Positions 1 through 7,989 are shown, counted from the stretch's first letter. The stretch: DNA of 64,000 bases from Actinomycetota bacterium (GCA_016717115.1 JADKGE010000007.1:124001-188000), one strand, 5' to 3'. Program-made: numbers and translations. The notes: generated by a model from the letters alone, not told the origin.

Positions 1-310
1 TGCGATTCAGATATGCCTTGCACGCGACGTCGACGGCCGTCGGAGCGGCCTCCTTGAGCTCGGCGAGGGCCTCCGTGAACCGGCTGCTCGCCGCGTCCGA
101 GGTGACGACGTCGGCGTTCGCTTCGAGCACGTCGCCGAGCCGCGCCTCGACGTTGCTGCGCTCCGCGCCGAGCCCCCGAACGATGTCGTCCACCAGCGCG
201 GAGGTGCTGCGGCCGGCGCTGGAGGCACCGCCGCACCCGGCGAGGAGTGTCCCGGCAATCGCTACGGCCACGGCGGCCCGTGCGCCTCGCCTCGACCCGC
301 GAACCTGCAT
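1..310 (-). CDS. Putative lipoprotein, 3' part outside the window
   Basis: The minus strand is open from an ATG at 310 to the window edge, giving the first 103 residues. They begin with a basic n-region and a hydrophobic stretch ending in the lipobox LLAGC (Cys about residue 27), so the product should be an exported, lipid-anchored protein. The mature part is a helical, Ala/Glu-rich segment with a Cys near the cut end. It is not clearly a member of the five-paralog lipoprotein family at 5020-11110, because it lacks the Trp-Cys and LDxFDxLW signatures seen so far. Function unknown. The start is the only one that places a signal peptide correctly. Confidence 0.6.
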   Translation of the reverse strand, partial: MQVRGSRRGARAAVAVAIAGTLLAGCGGASSAGRSTSALVDDIVRGLGAERSNVEARLGDVLEANADVVTSDAASSRFTEALAELKEAAPTAVDVACKAYLNR

Positions 311-480
311 GGCCGCCCCCATTAGCGATCTCGCGTGTACGGAATGTCGGAATTGTGCCAGGGGGGCGTTCGCGGCACAAGGACGGCGCTGAGCGGGCAG
401 GCGCAGCAGCCATGGAGGGACGGCGGGTGGTGCCGTGTCGGCGGAGGGTGGCGGAGCCTCTAGACTCGGCGGGCGATACG

Positions 481-553
481 CGGGGCGTAGCGTAGTGGCT
501 AGCGCGCCTGCTTTGGGAGCAGGAGATCGGGAGTTCGAGTCTCCCCGCCCCGA
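481..553 (+). tRNA. tRNA-Pro (anticodon TGG)
   Basis: The acceptor stem CGGGGCG (481-487) pairs perfectly with CGCCCCG (546-552), followed by discriminator A. The anticodon stem CCTGC/GCAGG encloses the loop TTTGGGA with anticodon TGG. The T stem GGGAG/CTCCC encloses TTCGAGT. CCA is not encoded. It lies about 50 nt upstream of tig, so the two might be co-transcribed. Confidence 0.93.
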
Positions 554-606
554 CACATCAGGACCATCCAGTCCTGTGTAACCCTCAACCTGGAGATTGA
601 TCTGCC

Positions 607-2001
607 GTGAAGAGCGACGTCGAGACCCTGTCCCCGACCCGGGTCAAGCTGACCGTAGAGGTTCCCTTCGAGGAGCTGAAGCCCAGCATGGACGCGGCCT
701 ACGGCCGGATCGCCCAGAGCGTCAACGTGCCCGGGTTCCGCAAGGGCAAGGTCCCCGCCCGCATCATTGAGCAGCGCTTCGGCCGCGGTGCGGTCCTCGA
801 GGAGGCCGTCAACGACGCGCTCCCCAAGGCCTATGACGAGGCCCTGCGCGAGAACAGCATCGTGCCCGTGGGCCGGCCCGACATCGACGTCGAGGAGCTG
901 GAGGACGGCAAGCCGCTGTCCTTCACCGCCGAGGTCGACGTCCGCCCCGAGTTCGACCTCCCCGACTACTCCTCGCTCACGGTCGAGGTCGCCTCGGCCA
1001 CGCCGAGCGACGAGGACGTCGACGCCCAGCTCGACTCCCTTCGCGGTCGCTTCGCCAGCCTCAAGGAGGTCGACCGCGCGGCCGCCAACGGCGACGTCCT
1101 GCTGGTCGACATCGCCGGGGCGACCGACACCGGCGACGCCGTCGACGACCTGTCCGGCTCGGCGCTGTCCTACGAGCTCGGCACCGATGGCATGCTGCCT
1201 GGCTTCGACGAGGCCGTCGTCGGCGCCGCCAAGGACGAGGTGCGCACCTTCGACTTCGTCCCCGAGAACGGCGACTGGGCCGGCGTCACGCTCGTGGTCA
1301 CGGCCACCGTCAAGGCCGTGCGTGAGCGCGAGCTGCCCGAGCTCGACGACTCGTTCGCCCAGATGGCGTCGGAGTTCGACACCGTCGACGAGCTGCGCGA
1401 CGACACGCGCACGCGCCTCGAGCGCCTGAAGCGGCTCGAGCAGGGCGGCGAGGCCCGCAACAAGGTGCTCGAGGTGCTCATGACGAGCATCGACATCCCG
1501 CTGCCCGAGGGCGTCATCGCCGCTGAGGTCGACGAGCACTTCCAGGACGGCCATGACAGCGGCGAGGAGCACCGCGCCGAGGTCGAGCAGCAGGCTCGGG
1601 AGTCGCTCAAGAGCCAGTTCGTGCTCGACAAGATCGCCGAGACCGAGGAGGTCAGCGTCGGGGAGACCGAGCTGTCCGCCTGGCTGATCCAGCAGGCGCC
1701 CCGCTACGGCATGAGCCCCGACGCGTTCGCGCAGGCGCTGGTCGAGGCCGGCCAGGTGCCGATGGCGATCCAGGACATCCGCCGCGCGAAGGCGCTGGCC
1801 GTCGTCCTCGAGTCGGCGAAGATCGTCGACGTCGACGGCAACGAGGTCGATCTGAAGGCGCTCGACGCGGAGATGATGGCGGCCCAGGAGCGCATCAACG
1901 CCCTGGACGACATCACGGAGATCCCCGCCCCGGCCGGCCACGACCACGACCACGATCACGAGGGCCACGACCACGACGATCACGAGGGCCACAACCACTG
2001 A
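607..2001 (+). CDS. tig: Trigger factor, ribosome-associated chaperone and prolyl isomerase
   Basis: 464 residues, within the usual range. It binds nascent chains at the ribosome exit tunnel and assists folding. The ribosome-docking signature GFRKGKVP is at residues 43-50, followed by the FKBP-like PPIase domain (about 150-240) and the helical C-terminal chaperone arms. The start is GTG, with a GGAGAT about 11 nt upstream. The last 20 or so residues are an unusual tail of alternating His, Asp, Glu and Gly, which could bind divalent metal. Position before clpP1-clpP2 is the standard actinobacterial arrangement, linking folding with proteolysis. Identification is firm; a role for the tail is inference. 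Confidence 0.97.
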   Translation: MKSDVETLSPTRVKLTVEVPFEELKPSMDAAYGRIAQSVNVPGFRKGKVPARIIEQRFGRGAVLEEAVNDALPKAYDEALRENSIVPVGRPDIDVEELEDGKPLSFTAEVDVRPEFDLPDYSSLTVEVASATPSDEDVDAQLDSLRGRFASLKEVDRAAANGDVLLVDIAGATDTGDAVDDLSGSALSYELGTDGMLPGFDEAVVGAAKDEVRTFDFVPENGDWAGVTLVVTATVKAVRERELPELDDSFAQMASEFDTVDELRDDTRTRLERLKRLEQGGEARNKVLEVLMTSIDIPLPEGVIAAEVDEHFQDGHDSGEEHRAEVEQQARESLKSQFVLDKIAETEEVSVGETELSAWLIQQAPRYGMSPDAFAQALVEAGQVPMAIQDIRRAKALAVVLESAKIVDVDGNEVDLKALDAEMMAAQERINALDDITEIPAPAGHDHDHDHEGHDHDDHEGHNH

Positions 2002-2092
2002 CGCCACGCCGCCAGCGGTGGCCTGAGCCGGCTCGACGGTTCCATACTGGATGCCGGGGCGACACCCCCGTCGTCCCGTCTTGGGAGGCGTC

Positions 2093-2281
2093 ATGGCCGG
2101 CAACGGCAGCAACACGGGTGCAGCAGGCGGCGGAGCCGTCTACGGGCTGGGCCTGATCGGCGCACTGGTCTACAACTTCCAGCAGGCGAGCAACTTCTGG
2201 GGCTACGTCCTGGGGTTCTTCGAGTCGCTGGTCTGGCCGGCATTCCTCGTCTACTGGATGTTCGTCAGCTCCGTCACGTAG
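2093..2281 (+). CDS. Small membrane protein downstream of tig
   Basis: 62 residues. I chose the ATG at 2093 because GGGAGG (2083-2088) stands 4 nt before it; an in-frame ATG at 2051 has no such site. A Gly/Ala/Asn-rich N-terminus is followed by two hydrophobic stretches (about residues 14-27 and 34-60) separated by a short NFQQASN loop, suggesting a helical hairpin in the membrane. Small proteins of this kind are common between tig and clpP in actinobacteria, but I know no assigned function. It is probably transcribed with or just after tig. Confidence 0.7.
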   Translation: MAGNGSNTGAAGGGAVYGLGLIGALVYNFQQASNFWGYVLGFFESLVWPAFLVYWMFVSSVT

Positions 2282-2383
2282 AGGCACAGCCACCCTCCTG
2301 CCGCCCGACGACGCCCGCCCTCGCTGACCGTGGGGTGCGGTGGATGACGTGCGCCCAAAGCCGGGCCTGACCCAGCGTGGTGG

Positions 2384-2401
2384 GTTCGGCTCATGGCGAA
2401 C
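2384..2401. promoter_or_regulatory. Candidate ClgR operator upstream of clpP1
   Basis: GTTCGGCTCATGGCGAAC is an imperfect palindrome whose core GGCTCATGGCG differs by one base from the reported actinobacterial ClgR core CGC-YNANR-GCG. It lies 91 nt before the clpP1 start, where ClgR activates clpP operons in corynebacteria and streptomycetes. The rest of 2282-2491 holds no gene that I can see. No clgR gene is in the window. Confidence 0.45.
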
Positions 2402-2491
2402 GCGGCCACGGGTGCGGAAGGTACCCGCCCCCCTTCACGTTAGGGTCAGGTACAAGGACACCGTCGATCAGCGGCGGCAACAGGAGGCGTG

Positions 2492-3124
2492 GTGAGCGAC
2501 ATCTTCGTGCCCGAGTTCCGAGGTAGCGGCAGCGGTATGACCGGCTTCGGCGACATGCTCGACGAACGGCTGCTCCGCGAGCGCATCATCTGGCTCGAGG
2601 GCGAGGTGCGTGACGAGAACTCCAACCGCATCGCCAAGCAGCTCCAGGTGCTGGCGGCCGAGGATCCCGACCGCGACATCAGCCTGTACATCAACTCCCC
2701 GGGCGGCTCGATCACCGCGGGCATGGTCATCTACGACACGATGCAGCTCATCCCGAACAAGATCACCACGGTGGCCATGGGACTCGCCGCGAGCATGGGC
2801 CAGTTCCTGCTCGTCGCCGGCGCTCCGGGCCAGCGCTACGCCACCCCGAACACGCGCATCATGATGCACCAGCCCTCGGGCGGCCTCGGCGGAACGGCCT
2901 CGGACATCAAGATCCAGGCCGAGCAGATGCTGTACATCAAGAAGCGCATGGCGGTGCTCATCGCCGAGCACAGCGGCCAGTCGATGGAGACCATCGAGGC
3001 CGACTCCGACCGCGACCGCTGGTTCACGGCGGAAGAGGCGCAGGCGTACGGCCTCATCGACCATGTCTACACCTCCGCGGCCAATGCGCCGGAGTCCAAT
3101 GCGCGCAAGGGAGACGCCAAGTGA
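2492..3124 (+). CDS. clpP1: ATP-dependent Clp protease proteolytic subunit 1
   Basis: 210 residues; a serine protease that forms the barrel of the Clp protease with ClpP2 and is fed by ClpX or ClpC. The catalytic Ser lies in GLAASMGQ (about residue 101), the His in MMHQPSGG (about 126) and the Asp in the segment before GLIDHV. The oxyanion-strand motif NSPGGS is present. GTG at 2492 is preferred over GTG at 2489 because AGGAGG (2482-2487) leaves 4 nt rather than 1. The stop overlaps the clpP2 start (GTGA), so the two are translationally coupled. A ClgR-like site lies upstream. Confidence 0.97.
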   Translation: MSDIFVPEFRGSGSGMTGFGDMLDERLLRERIIWLEGEVRDENSNRIAKQLQVLAAEDPDRDISLYINSPGGSITAGMVIYDTMQLIPNKITTVAMGLAASMGQFLLVAGAPGQRYATPNTRIMMHQPSGGLGGTASDIKIQAEQMLYIKKRMAVLIAEHSGQSMETIEADSDRDRWFTAEEAQAYGLIDHVYTSAANAPESNARKGDAK

Positions 3125-3729
3125 CGATCAACCCCACCGGCCGCTACATCCTCCCGGAGTTCCGGGAGCGCAGCGCCACCGGCGAGCGCGTCCACAACCC
3201 GTACACCAAGCTGTTCGAGGAGCGCATCATCTTCCTCGGCGTGCAGATCGACGATGCCAGCGCCGACGACGTCATGGCCCAGCTGCTGTGCCTGGAGTCC
3301 ATGGACCCCGATCGCGACATCCAGATCTACATCAACTCCCCGGGTGGCTCGTACACGGCGATGACGGCGATCTACGACACGATCCAGTTCGTCAAGCCGC
3401 AGGTCCAGACGGTCTGCCTTGGCCAGGCGGCCAGCGCGGCGGCGGTGCTGCTGGCGGCCGGTACGCCGGGCAAGCGCTTCGCCCTGCCGCACGCACGCAT
3501 CCTCATCCACCAGCCCTACACCGAGGGCGGCGGCCAGGGATCCGACATCGAGATCCAGGCGAACGAGATCCTTCGCATGCGCGTGGAGATGGAGGGCATC
3601 CTCGCCAAGCACACCGGCCGGGATCCCGAGCAGGTGGCCAAGGACATCGAGCGCGACAAGATCCTCACCGCCGCCGACGCCAAGGAGTACGGGATCATCG
3701 ACGCGGTGATCTCCTCCCGCAAGGCGTGA
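3121..3729 (+). CDS. clpP2: ATP-dependent Clp protease proteolytic subunit 2
   Basis: 202 residues, second ClpP of the hetero-oligomeric actinobacterial barrel. The catalytic Ser is in GQAASAAAV (about residue 104), the His in LIHQPYTEGG, and the substrate-binding NSPGGS motif is present. The GTG start overlaps the clpP1 stop by 4 nt. In most actinobacteria clpX follows directly; here it lies 5.5 kb further on, separated by half of a copper ATPase gene and a lipoprotein cluster. Confidence 0.97.
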   Translation: MTINPTGRYILPEFRERSATGERVHNPYTKLFEERIIFLGVQIDDASADDVMAQLLCLESMDPDRDIQIYINSPGGSYTAMTAIYDTIQFVKPQVQTVCLGQAASAAAVLLAAGTPGKRFALPHARILIHQPYTEGGGQGSDIEIQANEILRMRVEMEGILAKHTGRDPEQVAKDIERDKILTAADAKEYGIIDAVISSRKA

Positions 3730-3759
3730 GCACGTAGCCTTCGGGCAGGAGGTGACGCC

Positions 3760-4950
3760 GTGAGCGTCGACAGCGACAAGACCGTGAGCAGCGTCGATCT
3801 CGCTGTCATCGGCATGACGTGCGCCTCCTGCGCGAACCGCATCGAGCGCAAGCTCAACAAGATGGACGGCGTCAGCGCGTCGGTCAACTACGCCACGGAG
3901 ACGGCCCGGGTGCAGTTCGCCCCGAACGTCACGGTGGAGGACGTGCTGCGCACCGTGCACGACATCGGCTACGAGGCGCTCCCGCCGGAGCCCCCGAAGG
4001 CGCCCGACGCTCCGGTGAGCGCGTCCGAGGACGACCGCAGCAAGGCGGAGATCGCCGGCGACGCCGAGGTCGCCGACCTGCGGCGGCGGTTCTGGTTCTC
4101 CCTCGCCCTCGCCACGCCGGTGGTGCTCATCTCGATGATCCCGCCCCTGCAGTTCACGTACTGGCAGTGGCTGTGCTTCGCGCTGGCGACGCCCGTCGTG
4201 TTCTGGGGCGCCTGGCCGTTCCACCGCGCGGCCTGGCGCTCGCTGCGCCACGGCACCACCACGATGGACACGCTCATCAGCATGGGCTGCCTGGCGGCGT
4301 ACCTGTGGAGCGTGTGGGCGCTGTTCCTGGGCGGCGCCGGCGTGCCCTGGTACAGCATGTCGGAGAGCCTGATCCCGAAGCTCGAGGTCGGCGGCTCGCC
4401 CACGGGCATGCCCAGCATCTACCTCGAGGTGGCCGCGGCGGTGCCCGTGTTCATCCTCGCCGGACGGTGGTTCGAGGCGCGGGCCAAGAGGCAGTCGGGC
4501 GCGGCGCTTCGAGCGCTCCTGCACCTGGGCGCCAAGGACGTCTCGGTCCTGCGCGACGGTGTCGAGACTCGCGTGCCGATCGGCATGCTGGGCGTCGGCG
4601 ACCGCTTCGTCGTCCGGCCGGGCGAGCGCATCGCCACCGACGGGTTCGTCGTCGACGGCAGGAGCGCGGTTGACGAGTCGATGCTCACCGGGGAGTCGGT
4701 GCCCGTGGAGGTCGAGCCCGGCAGCGACGTCACCGGGGCGACGATCAACACCGACGGGCGCCTCCTCGTCGAGGCGACGCGCATCGGTGCCGACACCCGT
4801 CTCGCCCAGATCGCCAAGCTCGTCACCGACGCGCAGTCGGGCAAGGCACCCGTGCAGCGGCTGGCCGACCAGGTGTCGGCGGTGTTCGTGCCGACGGTGA
4901 TCCTCATCTCGGCCCTCACGCTGATCGGCTGGCTCTGGGTGGGTCGCTGA
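3760..4950 (+). CDS. copA: Copper-type P1B ATPase, N-terminal half of a split gene
   Basis: 396 residues. An HMA metal-binding domain carries MTCASC (residues 19-24). Four membrane helices follow (about 105-250), then the actuator domain with LTGES (309-313), then the fifth helix ending in GWLWVGR and a stop. A complete CopA has about 700-800 residues, with a CPC-bearing sixth helix and phosphorylation and ATP-binding domains next. All of those are missing here but lie at 11128-12867 on the other strand. Alone this half cannot hydrolyse ATP. GTG start with GGAGG at 3749-3753. A short CCGCAG tandem (4951-4975) follows the stop, right at the break. It is a rearrangement, a genuine two-chain pump or an assembly artefact. 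Confidence 0.85.
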   Translation: MSVDSDKTVSSVDLAVIGMTCASCANRIERKLNKMDGVSASVNYATETARVQFAPNVTVEDVLRTVHDIGYEALPPEPPKAPDAPVSASEDDRSKAEIAGDAEVADLRRRFWFSLALATPVVLISMIPPLQFTYWQWLCFALATPVVFWGAWPFHRAAWRSLRHGTTTMDTLISMGCLAAYLWSVWALFLGGAGVPWYSMSESLIPKLEVGGSPTGMPSIYLEVAAAVPVFILAGRWFEARAKRQSGAALRALLHLGAKDVSVLRDGVETRVPIGMLGVGDRFVVRPGERIATDGFVVDGRSAVDESMLTGESVPVEVEPGSDVTGATINTDGRLLVEATRIGADTRLAQIAKLVTDAQSGKAPVQRLADQVSAVFVPTVILISALTLIGWLWVGR

Positions 4951-5019
4951 CCGCAGCCGCAGCCGCAGCCGCAGCCTGGCGCCGCCGACCCCCAGGTCCG
5001 GCCGGATGGGTGCGACGGG

Positions 5020-5586
5020 TCAGGAGGCGGATGGACTGGCCGCGGTACTCGGGCTCGGGCCGCCGCGACCCGCAGCCTCGGCGCCGCAGAGCGTCACGAC
5101 CTTGTTCGTGGCCGCGGTGAGCAGGATGTCGTCCTTGCTCGTCGACGCCGCGAGGTTCGCCTGCGCCAACTTCACCTCGGCGGACTCCGGTCCGGCGCCG
5201 TCGGCCACGAGGCTGACGAGCACGCTGTAGGCGGCCACCGTGCGACGGTTGGCGTCCGTCTCCTCCTGCGAGAAGTACCCGAGGTCGCCGCCGTCCGCCC
5301 ACAGCCGGTCGAACCGGTCGAGGGCCGCCAGCGACGTGGCCGCGTCGGCCGCGGTAACGCCGCCCTGCGACAGCGTGGTCGTGATCTCGGTGTAGCCGGC
5401 GCACCACTGCGCCGCGGCCGCGCTCGCCGAGGCGGACGACAACGGGGCAGCTGCCGACGCCGCGACGCTTGCCGCGGCCGAGCTCGCCGGGGTCGTGCTG
5501 CTCGTGGACGCGGTCGAACCCGAGCACCCGGACACGAACATGGCGATGGTCACGCCGACAGCGGCGACGGTCAGCGGCTTTATCAC
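5020..5586 (-). CDS. Paralogous lipoprotein A (novel WC/LC family)
   Basis: 188 residues. Start GTG at 5586, preceded by AGGGA with 5-nt spacing. The signal peptide ends in the lipobox VSGC, followed by a Ser/Ala-rich tether of about 35 residues. The helical domain has the family signature: QWC, LDRFDRLW, an ExxANRR segment, VADGA, a KD pair and a final KVxxLC. The two conserved Cys besides the lipobox Cys probably form a disulfide. It is the last of four tandem paralogs (D-C-B-A reading on the minus strand), 28 nt after B. Unlike B-D it lacks the TACTGT upstream box. Function unknown. Confidence 0.75.
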   Translation of the reverse strand: MIKPLTVAAVGVTIAMFVSGCSGSTASTSSTTPASSAAASVAASAAAPLSSASASAAAAQWCAGYTEITTTLSQGGVTAADAATSLAALDRFDRLWADGGDLGYFSQEETDANRRTVAAYSVLVSLVADGAGPESAEVKLAQANLAASTSKDDILLTAATNKVVTLCGAEAAGRGGPSPSTAASPSAS

Positions 5587-5614
5587 GAGGATCCCTGAGG
5601 TTGGGCGGCCGACG

Positions 5615-6223
5615 TCAGGACGACGCCGGGCTGGCGCTTGCGCTCGCGGACGGGATTGCGCTGGCGCTGGGCACCGTGCACAGCGCGAGCACCTTCTTGT
5701 CGGTCGACAGCAGGAGCTCCCGGTCCTTGCCGGTGACGGTGCTGAGCTCGGCCTGCGCCGCGGTGAGCTCGGGGGAGTCTGCAGCGGCGCCGTTGGCATA
5801 CAGGGTGATGACGGCCTTGAAGGCGGCGATGGCGCGCTGGTTGGCGGCCATCTCCTCCGGGGTGACGTAGCCGCGGTCGGCGCCGTCGACCCACAGCTGC
5901 TCGAAGGCGTTGATCGCTCCCACGGCGAGCTTCGCGTCCGCGGCCGACGTGGTCGAGCTGGCGAGGGTGCCGGCGACGCTGGAGTAGTCGTCGCACCAGG
6001 CCTGCGTGGCGGCATCGCGCGGCGCGGCGCTGCCCGAGGCGGCGCTGGACGCCGAGGGGGCGCTGGGGGCCGAGGCCGCCGGGCTCGCCGCGGCCGTGGC
6101 CGACGCGACGGGTGCGGCCGCGGAGCTCACCGCGTCGGATCCGCTGGAGCTGCTGCAGCCGGCGAGGGTCGCGGCCATCGCCGAGCCGATCGCGAGGGTG
6201 AGGAGTGCGCGCTGGGTGATCAC
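5615..6223 (-). CDS. Paralogous lipoprotein B (novel WC/LC family)
   Basis: 202 residues from GTG 6223; an in-frame GTG at 6232 lies inside the promoter-like box and is less likely. Lipobox LAGC, then a long Ala/Ser/Pro tether of about 50 residues, then the family domain with AWC, FEQLW, AANQRAIAAF, ADSPEL and VLALC. Anchored outside the membrane; ligand unknown. It sits 28 nt after gene C but appears to have its own promoter, because TACTGT ends 7 nt before the start codon. Confidence 0.75.
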   Translation of the reverse strand: MITQRALLTLAIGSAMAATLAGCSSSSGSDAVSSAAAPVASATAAASPAASAPSAPSASSAASGSAAPRDAATQAWCDDYSSVAGTLASSTTSAADAKLAVGAINAFEQLWVDGADRGYVTPEEMAANQRAIAAFKAVITLYANGAAADSPELTAAQAELSTVTGKDRELLLSTDKKVLALCTVPSASAIPSASASASPASS

Positions 6224-6230
6224 GAGCAGC

Positions 6231-6236
6231 ACAGTA
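6231..6236 (-). promoter_or_regulatory. -10 element of lipoprotein B (leaderless)
   Basis: TACTGT on the minus strand, 7 nt before GTG 6223. The surrounding CGTACTGTGCTGC is identical upstream of lipoproteins C and D. The distance implies transcription starting at the start codon. Confidence 0.5.
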
Positions 6237-6251
6237 CGTGGCGCAGGGTGG

Positions 6252-6746
6252 TCAGTTGGACGACGGGCTGGCGGCCGCGCCCGACGTGCTGCACAGGTCG
6301 ATGACCTTCGTCGAGGCCGAATCCAGCAGGGCCGCGTCCTTGTCCGTGGTCGCCGTCATGTTCGTGCCCGCCGCAATGACCTCCGGGGAGTCCTGCGCGG
6401 CGCCGTCGGCGATGAGCTGGATGACGGCCCGGTAGGCCACGATGGCCCGCTGGTTGGCGGCCTTCTCGTCGGCGTTGACGTAGCCGCTCTGCTCGGCGGT
6501 GACCCAGAGCTGGTCGAAGTCGTCGAGGGTGGCCAGCGAAGCCTGCGCGTCGGACTGCTCGCTGCCGGAGTTCGAGAGTGCGTTGGTGATGGTGCCGTAG
6601 TCGAGGCACCACTGGGTGACGGCATCTGTGGTGGAGCCCAGCGACGACGGCGTCGGGTCGGCCTGCGTCGTGCCGGAGCAGGCGGCCACGCTCAGGCCGA
6701 GGGTGAGGGCCAGCGCCAGGGCCGGGAGTGCTCGCTTCGTGTTCAC
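6252..6746 (-). CDS. Paralogous lipoprotein C (novel WC/LC family)
   Basis: 164 residues, the most compact member. The signal peptide ends in VAAC and the tether is only about 20 residues. The domain shows TQWC, LDDFDQLW, AANQRAIVAYRAVIQL, ADGAAQDSPEV, a KD pair and VIDLC. Start GTG at 6746, 6 nt after TACTGT, so probably leaderless. It lies 28 nt after gene D. No enzyme motif is visible; a small helical binding or scaffold domain is plausible, but function is unknown. Confidence 0.75.
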   Translation of the reverse strand: MNTKRALPALALALTLGLSVAACSGTTQADPTPSSLGSTTDAVTQWCLDYGTITNALSNSGSEQSDAQASLATLDDFDQLWVTAEQSGYVNADEKAANQRAIVAYRAVIQLIADGAAQDSPEVIAAGTNMTATTDKDAALLDSASTKVIDLCSTSGAAASPSSN

Positions 6747-6752
6747 GGCAGC

Positions 6753-6758
6753 ACAGTA
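6753..6758 (-). promoter_or_regulatory. -10 element of lipoprotein C (leaderless)
   Basis: TACTGT on the minus strand, exactly 6 nt before the GTG at 6746. Same 15-base block TACTGTGCTGCCGTG as before gene D. Confidence 0.5.
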
Positions 6759-6774
6759 CGTGGGGGCGCAGGGC

Positions 6775-7356
6775 TCAGGATGACGCGGGGCTTGGGCTGG
6801 CGCTGCTCGACGCGCCGAGCGGGTTGCACAGGGCGGTCACCTTGGTGTCGGTGGCCCGCAGCAGTGCGTCGTCCTTCTTGGTCGCTGCCTCCATGTCCAC
6901 CTGGGCCTGCTGCACCTCCGTGGAGTCGGCAGCCGCACCGGCAGCGATCAGCGTGAGGATGACCTTGAAGTTCGCCACGACGCGTCGGTTGGCGTCCGCC
7001 TCGTCCGCCGTGAGGAAGCCGGTGTCGGCGGCGTCCGCCCACAGCTGGTCGAAGTCGTCCACGGCGGGCAGGGCGGAGACCGCGTTCTCCTGCGTGCCGG
7101 TCATGGCGCTGAGCTGCGAGGCGATGGCGGCGTACTGCACGCACCACTGGGTCCCGGAGGCGGGCGCGTTCGACGAGGCCGCTGCCGACGACGGCGCGTC
7201 CGAAGCAGGGGTCCCCGATGCCGCGGCCGCCGACGAGGGAGCCGCCGATGCCGCGGCCGTCGTCGCCTCGGTCCCGGTCGAACTGGAGCAGCCAGCCAAA
7301 GCCAGGCCGAAGGTCAGGCTCAAGGCCACGGTCAGGGTCGCTCGGGTGTTCGCCAC
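6775..7356 (-). CDS. Paralogous lipoprotein D (novel WC/LC family)
   Basis: 193 residues. Lipobox LAGC, a long Ser/Ala-rich tether, then TQWC, VDDFDQLW, DANRRVVANF, AAGAAADSTEV, a KDD segment and VTALC. It is first in the four-gene tandem array. GTG start 6 nt after TACTGT. An iron-box palindrome lies about 100 nt upstream, in the region shared with the divergent 7579 gene, so this array could be iron-regulated. Function unknown. Confidence 0.75.
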   Translation of the reverse strand: MANTRATLTVALSLTFGLALAGCSSSTGTEATTAAASAAPSSAAAASGTPASDAPSSAAASSNAPASGTQWCVQYAAIASQLSAMTGTQENAVSALPAVDDFDQLWADAADTGFLTADEADANRRVVANFKVILTLIAAGAAADSTEVQQAQVDMEAATKKDDALLRATDTKVTALCNPLGASSSASPSPASS

Positions 7357-7362
7357 GGCAGC

Positions 7363-7368
7363 ACAGTA
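7363..7368 (-). promoter_or_regulatory. -10 element of lipoprotein D (leaderless)
   Basis: TACTGT on the minus strand, 6 nt before GTG 7356, in the same conserved block found before genes B and C. Confidence 0.5.
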
Positions 7369-7459
7369 CGCGCAGGGGCAGAGCTCGCCGAAGCCACGGC
7401 GCGCCCAGGCCCCCCTCCACGTCTCACCGCTCGACGCGGGAGTGCCCCCCCAGTTTTGG

Positions 7460-7478
7460 GGAGGTAAGGCTTACCTGC
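7460..7478. promoter_or_regulatory. DtxR/IdeR-type iron box
   Basis: GGAGGTAAGGCTTACCTGC fits the 19-bp iron-repressor consensus TWAGGTWAGSCTWACCTWA at all 15 central positions; only the two outer bases at each end differ. The core AGGTAAGGCTTACCT (7462-7476) is a perfect dyad around its centre. It lies 101 nt before the start at 7579 and 104 nt before the divergent start at 7356, so it may control either or both. Confidence 0.7.
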
Positions 7479-7578
7479 GCGTAACCGATCCGGGTAGTGC
7501 GCTTTGCCGGGGTGACGGTGAACTACTCACATGTTCAACCACCTGGTCATCGGACCTCCCCTCACTCAAGGAGTCATC

Positions 7579-7989
7579 ATGCGTCGTCTCACTGCAGTCA
7601 CTGTCGCCTCGGCCCTCGCCCTCGCCGGCGGCATCGCTCTGGCCCCCTCCGCTGCCGCGAAGGACGGCGACCAGCGGGCGCGCGGCGCCTGCTCCGGTTC
7701 GTCCATGTACGCGGCCAAGGTGAAGGACCGCGACGGCGGCCTGCGCGTCGACTTCTGGGTCAAGAACAACACCATCGGCCAGTCCTGGGCCTACACCCTG
7801 ACGCAGGGCGGCACGACGGTCACGTCGTCGACGAAGGCCACGAGGGCCAACGATGACTCGTCGAGCGACAACACCCCGCACACCGCCGAGGCGAAGTGGC
7901 GCTCGAGCCTGGCCGGCAAGACGGGCACGCTGGTGTTCACCGCCAAGTCGACGACCGGTCCGGCCGAGACCTGCACGGTGACGATCTAG
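7579..7989 (+). CDS. Small secreted protein, probably iron-regulated
   Basis: 136 residues. ATG 7579 has a strong AAGGAG (7568-7573) 5 nt upstream; an in-frame ATG at 7531 has none. A clear Sec signal peptide with AxA cleavage (PSAAAK, about residue 28) precedes a mature domain of about 108 residues that looks beta-rich. It has two Cys, one near each end, which could form a disulfide. No enzyme motif is recognised. The iron box upstream suggests production under iron limitation. A strong hairpin follows at 8014-8068. Confidence 0.75.
   Translation: MRRLTAVTVASALALAGGIALAPSAAAKDGDQRARGACSGSSMYAAKVKDRDGGLRVDFWVKNNTIGQSWAYTLTQGGTTVTSSTKATRANDDSSSDNTPHTAEAKWRSSLAGKTGTLVFTAKSTTGPAETCTVTI

Noticed and set aside
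499..2115. Minus-strand open frame of 538 residues opposite tig
   Set aside because: Shadow of tig; it even runs through the tRNA gene.
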